Below, piece after piece: positions 6,899 through 12,049 of a DNA stretch of 12,049 nucleotides. Made by a program: the position numbers and the translations under genes. Where the stretch lies: assembly GCA_944392525.1 (NCBI GenBank), contig CALXXB010000039.1, positions 1 through 12,049 on the forward strand. Reading direction: 5' to 3'. This DNA comes from an uncultured Clostridia bacterium (GTDB lineage Bacteria; Bacillota_A; Clostridia; TANB77; CAG-508). The notes under the pieces were generated by a model. That model was not told where the DNA came from. It saw only the letters and a list, made by a program, of their open reading frames with translations, and searched no databases. The number at the start of each line of letters is the position of its first letter. The first letter of the stretch is position 1.

Positions 6899-8134
6899 AT
6901 GGACAGAGATTTGGAAAAGCTAGTAAAAGAAGTCGAAGAAGAAATAAAACCACAATTTCAAGAATTAGATAGAATTTGTGAAATTAATAGCAAAAAAGTA
7001 TTAGATGCTTTCCAAGAATGTGATTTACAAGAAAGTCATTTATCATCATCTACAGGATATGGAATAGATGAACCAGGAAGAAATAAAATAGAAGAAATAT
7101 ATGCAAAAATATTTAAAGCAGAAGATGCGTTAGTAAGGACTCAATTAATTTCAGGAACACATGCTTTAACAGTTACACTTTTTGGTTTGTTAAGACCAGG
7201 AGATACAATGCTTAGTATAACAGGAGCTCCTTATGATACACTTCAAACTGTAATTGGAATTGGAAATGACGCAAGTAATAGTTCTCTAAAAGCATTTAAT
7301 GTAAATTATGAACAAATTGAATTAGTAGATAATGACTTTGATTTAGAAGCAATAAAGGAACGATTAGCTAAAAAAGATATAAAATTAGTTGAAATACAAA
7401 AATCTAGAGGATATTCAACAAGAGAAAGTCTTACTATAGAAAAGATAGAAAGAGCAATTAAGCTAATTAGAGAAGTAAATAAAGATGTAATAATTATGGT
7501 GGATAATTGCTATGGAGAATTCGTAGAAGAAAAAGAGCCAATAGAAATAGGTGCGGATATTGCAGTTGGATCTTTAATGAAAAACTTAGGTGCTGGAATT
7601 GCCACTTCAGGAGCATATATAGTTGGAAGAAAAGATTTAATAGAACTATGTGCTGAAAGACTAACTTCACCAGGAATTGGTAAAGAAATAGGACCTTCAT
7701 TAAATCAAAATCCACTATTATTAAAAGGATTGTTTTTTGCACCATCAGTAGTAAGAAGTAGTGTAAAAACAGCAATTTTTGCAAGTAGAATGTTAGAAAA
7801 ATTAGGCTATGAAGTAGAACCAAAATATAATGATAAAAGAGGGGATATTGTTCAGACTTTAAGTTTAGGAACAGAAGAAAACCTAGTTAAGTTCTGTCAA
7901 GGGATACAAAAAGGTTCACCAATTGATTCTAATGTTTTACCATATCCAGGAGATATGGGAGGATATGAAGATAAAGTAATTATGGCAGCAGGGACATTTA
8001 CACAAGGCTCTACAATTGAACTTAGTTGTGATGGCCCTATAAGAGAGCCTTATATTGCATATATGCAAGGAGGTCTTACATATGAATATGGTAAGCTTGG
8101 AATATTAAAAGCTATCGAATTTATGCAAAAGTAA
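6899..8134 (+). CDS. PLP enzyme, methionine gamma-lyase/YnbB family
   Basis: This 411-residue protein has the length and signatures of the YnbB family, often labelled 'aluminium resistance' or methionine gamma-lyase family protein. They include STGYGIDEPGRNKIEEIYA near residue 52, ALVRTQLISGTHAL near 78, a VDNCYGEF strand with Asp202 placed to bind the pyridoxal nitrogen, and SLMKNLGAGI with Lys228 as the likely Schiff-base lysine. It probably acts in the cytoplasm on a sulfur amino acid or similar substrate, but family members have little direct biochemistry and the label is by homology. The start has a good AGAAAGGAA site 9 bases upstream. It is the first gene of a likely operon, followed after 19 bases by the next gene. 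In Bacillus the homologue sits near hfq and glnR; no such neighbours are here. Confidence 0.9.
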   Translation: MDRDLEKLVKEVEEEIKPQFQELDRICEINSKKVLDAFQECDLQESHLSSSTGYGIDEPGRNKIEEIYAKIFKAEDALVRTQLISGTHALTVTLFGLLRPGDTMLSITGAPYDTLQTVIGIGNDASNSSLKAFNVNYEQIELVDNDFDLEAIKERLAKKDIKLVEIQKSRGYSTRESLTIEKIERAIKLIREVNKDVIIMVDNCYGEFVEEKEPIEIGADIAVGSLMKNLGAGIATSGAYIVGRKDLIELCAERLTSPGIGKEIGPSLNQNPLLLKGLFFAPSVVRSSVKTAIFASRMLEKLGYEVEPKYNDKRGDIVQTLSLGTEENLVKFCQGIQKGSPIDSNVLPYPGDMGGYEDKVIMAAGTFTQGSTIELSCDGPIREPYIAYMQGGLTYEYGKLGILKAIEFMQK

Positions 8135-8153
8135 AAAGGAAAGGGAGAGAAAA

Positions 8154-9266
8154 ATGGTTGTTGTAGTAGTATTATTAGTTTTAATTGTTTTAATAACTTT
8201 GTTATTGATATTTGGAGGAAGAGAGCAAAGATTAGAAAATAAGAGAGCAGAGAAAGAAAGAAGAGAAGCTGAAAAGAGAGCAAAGAAAGAAATAAAAGAT
8301 AAAAGAGACAATATGATGAAAACAAGACAAGAATATAAGGATTTATTTAAAGAGATTCAAAAAGATCCAAATTCAGAAGTCGAAGAAGATGATGAAAATG
8401 AAGAAGACGAAGATTATGCGGATGAATATTATGATGACGAAGATGATAATAGTAATGATTATGGAAGTATAATTAGTGCACAAATACCAGAGCAAGAAGA
8501 GAAAAATGAAGAAGAATCATCATCTGATTTGGAAAATAATATGCTTCCTTTAGATGAATTAGAGCCTGAAGAAGATACAGATGATGAAGAGGAAGATAAC
8601 GAAGACGAGGATGAGGATATATATTCTGAAAAAGAAGTTCAAGAAGAATATAATAATGATGATGAATATGAAGAAGATGAAGATGAAGACGAATATGAAG
8701 ACAATGAAGAAGAACAAGCCGATGAAATAGTAAATAAAAATGATGATGGAAATATAGGTGTTGAATGGTTTATTCCAGGAATGGGAGAAGACAAAAAGGA
8801 AGAAAAGAAAGAGGAGAAAAAAGAAAAGAAAGTAGAAAAAACAAAAAAGGTTAAAGAAGAAACAGTAGAATCATCATCAATTAATGATGAATTGGATAGA
8901 TATATAAAAGAAGCAAAAGCTAATGATATAGGATATTTAAATGGTGATGATCCAGAAGAAGATGATGAGAAAGAAGAAGAGACAGAAGAAAAGCCTGTAA
9001 AGAAAACAACTAGAAAAACAACAACTAAAAAGGCGTCTACAACAAAGGCAGGAGCTAAAAAGACAACTACAAAGAAAACTACAACAACATCAAAAACAGG
9101 AACAAAGAAGGCATCTACAGGTACTAAGAAGACAACAACTAAAAAGAGTACTACTAAAAGTACAGCTAAAAAGACGGCTGACAAAACTGAAGAAAAACCA
9201 AAGACAACAAGAAAAACAACAACTAGAAAGACAACTACAAAAAAGACAACAAAGAAAGAGGATTAA
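8154..9266 (+). CDS. Unrecognised membrane-anchored protein, acidic middle and Lys/Thr tail
   Basis: The 370-residue product starts with a hydrophobic helix (residues 2-20, no charge before it) followed by a basic charged helix of about 30 residues (REQRLENKRAEKERREAEK). By the positive-inside rule the rest of the protein faces the cytoplasm. Residues 74-191 are extremely rich in Asp and Glu. A short uncharged patch, VEWFIPGMG (203-211), follows, then a Lys/Glu coiled stretch and a possible helix DELDRYIKEAKAN. From residue 281 there is a Lys/Thr-rich tail of KKTTTKK-type repeats, like histone H1 or mycobacterial HupB tails. The tail suggests nucleic-acid or polyanion binding near the membrane, but that is inference and no catalytic domain is seen. 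It is translated from a GGGAGAG site five bases before the ATG and lies between two operon partners with 19- and 18-base gaps. I recognise no named family. Confidence 0.8.
   Translation: MVVVVVLLVLIVLITLLLIFGGREQRLENKRAEKERREAEKRAKKEIKDKRDNMMKTRQEYKDLFKEIQKDPNSEVEEDDENEEDEDYADEYYDDEDDNSNDYGSIISAQIPEQEEKNEEESSSDLENNMLPLDELEPEEDTDDEEEDNEDEDEDIYSEKEVQEEYNNDDEYEEDEDEDEYEDNEEEQADEIVNKNDDGNIGVEWFIPGMGEDKKEEKKEEKKEKKVEKTKKVKEETVESSSINDELDRYIKEAKANDIGYLNGDDPEEDDEKEEETEEKPVKKTTRKTTTKKASTTKAGAKKTTTKKTTTTSKTGTKKASTGTKKTTTKKSTTKSTAKKTADKTEEKPKTTRKTTTRKTTTKKTTKKED
8994..9263 (+). repeat. Low-complexity Lys/Thr tail repeats
   Basis: About 90 codons consist mostly of Lys, Thr, Arg, Ser and Ala in short units such as KKTTTKK, RKTTTKK and TGTKK. 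At DNA level this is a degenerate ACAACTAAAAAG-like repeat with mixed synonymous codons. The tail therefore seems maintained at protein level and is not a recent slippage product. Confidence 0.85.
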
Positions 9267-9284
9267 TATTAGAAAGGTAATATA

Positions 9285-10529
<1,245 letters not shown>

Positions 10530-10541
<12 letters not shown>

Positions 10542-10563
10542 AAAAGACAATCCTTTTATTTTT
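10530..10563 (+). terminator. Intrinsic terminator overlapping the BaiN-family stop codon
   Basis: Arms 10530-10539 and 10544-10553 pair over 10 bp (one G-T wobble) around an AAAA loop, followed by TTTTATTTTT. The stop codon spans the end of the left arm and the loop. The T-run ends one base before the Shine-Dalgarno of the next gene (AAGGAGG, 10564-10570). Confidence 0.82.
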
Positions 10564-10574
10564 AAGGAGGAAAA

Positions 10575-11207
10575 ATGGACGAATTTATAACTATAGAAAA
10601 TGATGTTACTTCTGAGTTTACAGAGAAAAAATCTAAGTTTATAGGGAATTTGTTTTATGTTGAAAGTAGTGAAGAAGCTGAAGAAGTAATAAAGAAAACA
10701 AAGAAAAAATATTTTGATGCTAAACATAATTGTATTGCATATAGAGTAGTAGAAGATGGTCAAATAATGGAAAGATTTAGCGATGATGGAGAACCATCAG
10801 GGACAGCAGGGGCTCCAATGTTAAATATTTTACAAAAAAATAATTTGGTGAATGTTTTAATAGTAGTAACTAGGTATTTTGGAGGAATATTACTTGGAAC
10901 AGGAGGATTAGTTAGAGCATATCAAAATAGTTTACTACTTTCTATTGAGAAGAGTAATAAGGTAACTAAGTGTCTTGGAGAATATTTAGAAGTAACTTTG
11001 GATTATAGCGATTTTGATAGTTTTAAATATTATTGTAAAAATAATAAGATAAATATAATAGAAACAAGTTATCAAGAGAATATTATTTGTAAAATAGAGT
11101 TAGAAGAAGATAGAAAAACAAAACTAATGGATGATTTTGAAACAAAAAAGATAAATTTAACTAATATAAAAGAATTATATAAAAAATACATAACGAAAAG
11201 TATATAA
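10575..11207 (+). CDS. yigZ: YigZ/IMPACT-family protein
   Basis: The 210-residue product matches the bacterial YigZ/UPF0029 family in length (about 200) and motifs. The N-terminal IMPACT domain (about residues 15-125) shows KSKFIG, DAKHNCIAYRV, FSDDGEPSGTAGAPML (68-83) and VVTRYFGGILLGTGGLVRAY (97-116). A smaller DUF1949-like domain follows from about residue 135. Eukaryotic IMPACT/Yih1 proteins act on the Gcn1-Gcn2 pathway, but the role of bacterial homologues is not settled. It is cytoplasmic, with no signal or membrane segment. The Shine-Dalgarno AAGGAGG is only four bases from the ATG. A terminator lies directly upstream with no space for a promoter, so expression comes from readthrough or from a promoter inside the preceding gene. 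The gene symbol is by family resemblance. Confidence 0.9.
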   Translation: MDEFITIENDVTSEFTEKKSKFIGNLFYVESSEEAEEVIKKTKKKYFDAKHNCIAYRVVEDGQIMERFSDDGEPSGTAGAPMLNILQKNNLVNVLIVVTRYFGGILLGTGGLVRAYQNSLLLSIEKSNKVTKCLGEYLEVTLDYSDFDSFKYYCKNNKINIIETSYQENIICKIELEEDRKTKLMDDFETKKINLTNIKELYKKYITKSI

Positions 11208-11252
11208 AAATGACACTTTTGTAAAATAATGGAAAAAATTTCCAGAAACATC

Positions 11253-11281
11253 TTGAAAGTAAATTCCTAAAGTAATATAAT
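11253..11281 (+). promoter_or_regulatory. Sigma-A promoter of spo0A
   Basis: TTGAAA at 11253-11258 and a perfect TATAAT at 11276-11281 are separated by 17 bases. The distance to the spo0A ATG is 43 bases, leaving a short leader with an AGGAGGG site at 11313-11319. I see no convincing sigma-H element or 0A box in the 117-bp gap. Confidence 0.8.
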
Positions 11282-11324
11282 CAAATTGTAAATATTTTAC
11301 AGTAATTATTTTAGGAGGGAAAGT

Positions 11325-12049
11325 ATGAAGGAAAAGATTTCTGTTTTAATAGCAGATGACAATCAAGAGTTTAGTCATACATTATCAAATTACATAAATT
11401 CTCAAGACGATATGGAGATAATCGGGATGGCAAAGGATGGAAATGAAGCAGTAGAGATGATAGCAAATATAGAGCCAGATGTTGTTTTATTAGATGTAAT
11501 AATGCCACATTTAGATGGTTTAGGTGTTTTAGAAAGAGTCAATTCAATGAGTGGAAATAAAAAACCAATTTGTATTATGTTATCAGCTGTAGGTCAAGAC
11601 AAAATAACACAAAAAGCAATTATGTTAGGAGCTGAATATTATGTAGTAAAGCCATTTGATATTGAGCTTTTAATAAAAAGAATTAGAGAGATTAAATTCT
11701 TCAAACCAAATCAGGGAAATAATAATTTTATTACAAGTGATAAGAAACAACCTTATATTGATATTACTAACAAGGATGGTAATAAAGAAGATAATTTAGA
11801 AGCTCTAGTTACCAACATTATTCATGAAGTTGGTGTTCCAGCACATATTAAGGGCTATCAATATTTAAGAGAAGCTATAATGATGGTTGTAAATGATATT
11901 GATGTTATAAATCAAATAACAAAAAGTTTATATCCTAAAATTGCTTATAAATTTAATACAACACCAAGTCGCGTTGAACGTGCGATAAGACATGCAATTG
12001 AAGTAGCATGGGGAAGAGGAGATCAAAAAACAGTTGAAAATATATTTGG
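11325..12049 (+). CDS. spo0A: Spo0A sporulation response regulator, 3' partial
   Basis: The frame is open to the right edge and gives 241 codons plus two bases. The N-terminal receiver domain has the acidic pair Asp11/Asp12, phospho-acceptor Asp57 in [13 protein letters not shown], Ser87 in MLSAVGQ and Lys109 in VVKPFD. The C-terminal DNA-binding domain (from about residue 155) is almost a signature of Spo0[41 protein letters not shown] and [12 protein letters not shown]. Phosphorylated Spo0A binds 0A boxes and commits the cell to sporulation. Compared with the usual 260-275 residues, only the last few dozen are missing. The start has a strong AGGAGGG site five bases upstream. In Bacillus and many clostridia spoIVB lies just upstream; here the neighbour is a YigZ-family gene. 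Confidence 0.97.
   Translation, partial: MKEKISVLIADDNQEFSHTLSNYINSQDDMEIIGMAKDGNEAVEMIANIEPDVVLLDVIMPHLDGLGVLERVNSMSGNKKPICIMLSAVGQDKITQKAIMLGAEYYVVKPFDIELLIKRIREIKFFKPNQGNNNFITSDKKQPYIDITNKDGNKEDNLEALVTNIIHEVGVPAHIKGYQYLREAIMMVVNDIDVINQITKSLYPKIAYKFNTTPSRVERAIRHAIEVAWGRGDQKTVENIF

Noticed and set aside
8639..9184. Long reverse-strand open frame opposite the charged protein
   Set aside because: It is a mirror of low-complexity Asp/Glu and Lys/Thr codons, giving Ser/Val/Phe runs with no domain or ribosome site.
11217..11226. TTTTGTAAAA as a 0A box
   Set aside because: It lacks the core CGAA of the 0A-box consensus TGNCGAA.
11231..11243. Inverted repeat GGAAA-N3-TTTCC upstream of the spo0A promoter as an operator
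   Set aside because: Arms of five bases in AT-rich DNA are expected by chance, and no known regulator site matches.

Overview
The window is AT-rich, with AGA arginine and ATA isoleucine codons dominating. Shine-Dalgarno sites are of the AGAAAGG or AGGAGG type, and a clear spo0A gene lies at the right edge. Together these point to an endospore-forming low-G+C Bacillota, most likely a gut-type member of the Clostridia. The species cannot be named from sequence alone. All genes lie on the + strand.

Positions 1-6182 hold the 3' part of one giant surface-protein gene, with 2059 residues visible and the 5' end outside the window. Its order is: the remainder of a thioester-type adhesion head, one 'FDLSLRK' module, six tandem SpaA/prealbumin-like domains each with a complete Lys/Glu/Asn isopeptide triad, four more 'FDLSLRK' modules joined by very acidic linkers, and a C-terminal membrane segment without a canonical LPxTG motif. 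Two of the modules share an exact 321-bp block, evidence of recent duplication or conversion. A strong intrinsic terminator closes the gene.

Positions 6226-6816 hold a small gene for a P-loop nucleotide-kinase-like protein, with its own extended -10 promoter and an unusual Walker A motif (GKD instead of GKS/T). A sigma-A-type promoter at 6843-6871 then starts a probable three-gene operon. Its genes encode a PLP enzyme of the YnbB/'methionine gamma-lyase' family, an unrecognised membrane-anchored protein with an acidic middle and a histone-H1-like Lys/Thr tail, and a flavoprotein of the HI0933/BaiN family. The genes are separated by 18-19 nt. The operon ends in an intrinsic terminator that overlaps the last stop codon and abuts the Shine-Dalgarno of the next gene, a YigZ/IMPACT-family gene. 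Finally, a consensus sigma-A promoter precedes spo0A, whose product is complete except for the last few dozen residues.

Functionally the window joins a cell-surface adhesin, a small metabolic and housekeeping cluster, and the sporulation master regulator. I see no mobile element, CRISPR array, tRNA or rRNA. The strongest candidates for undescribed biology are the FDLSLRK module family with its apparent non-LPxTG anchoring, and the charge-segregated membrane protein at 8154-9266.
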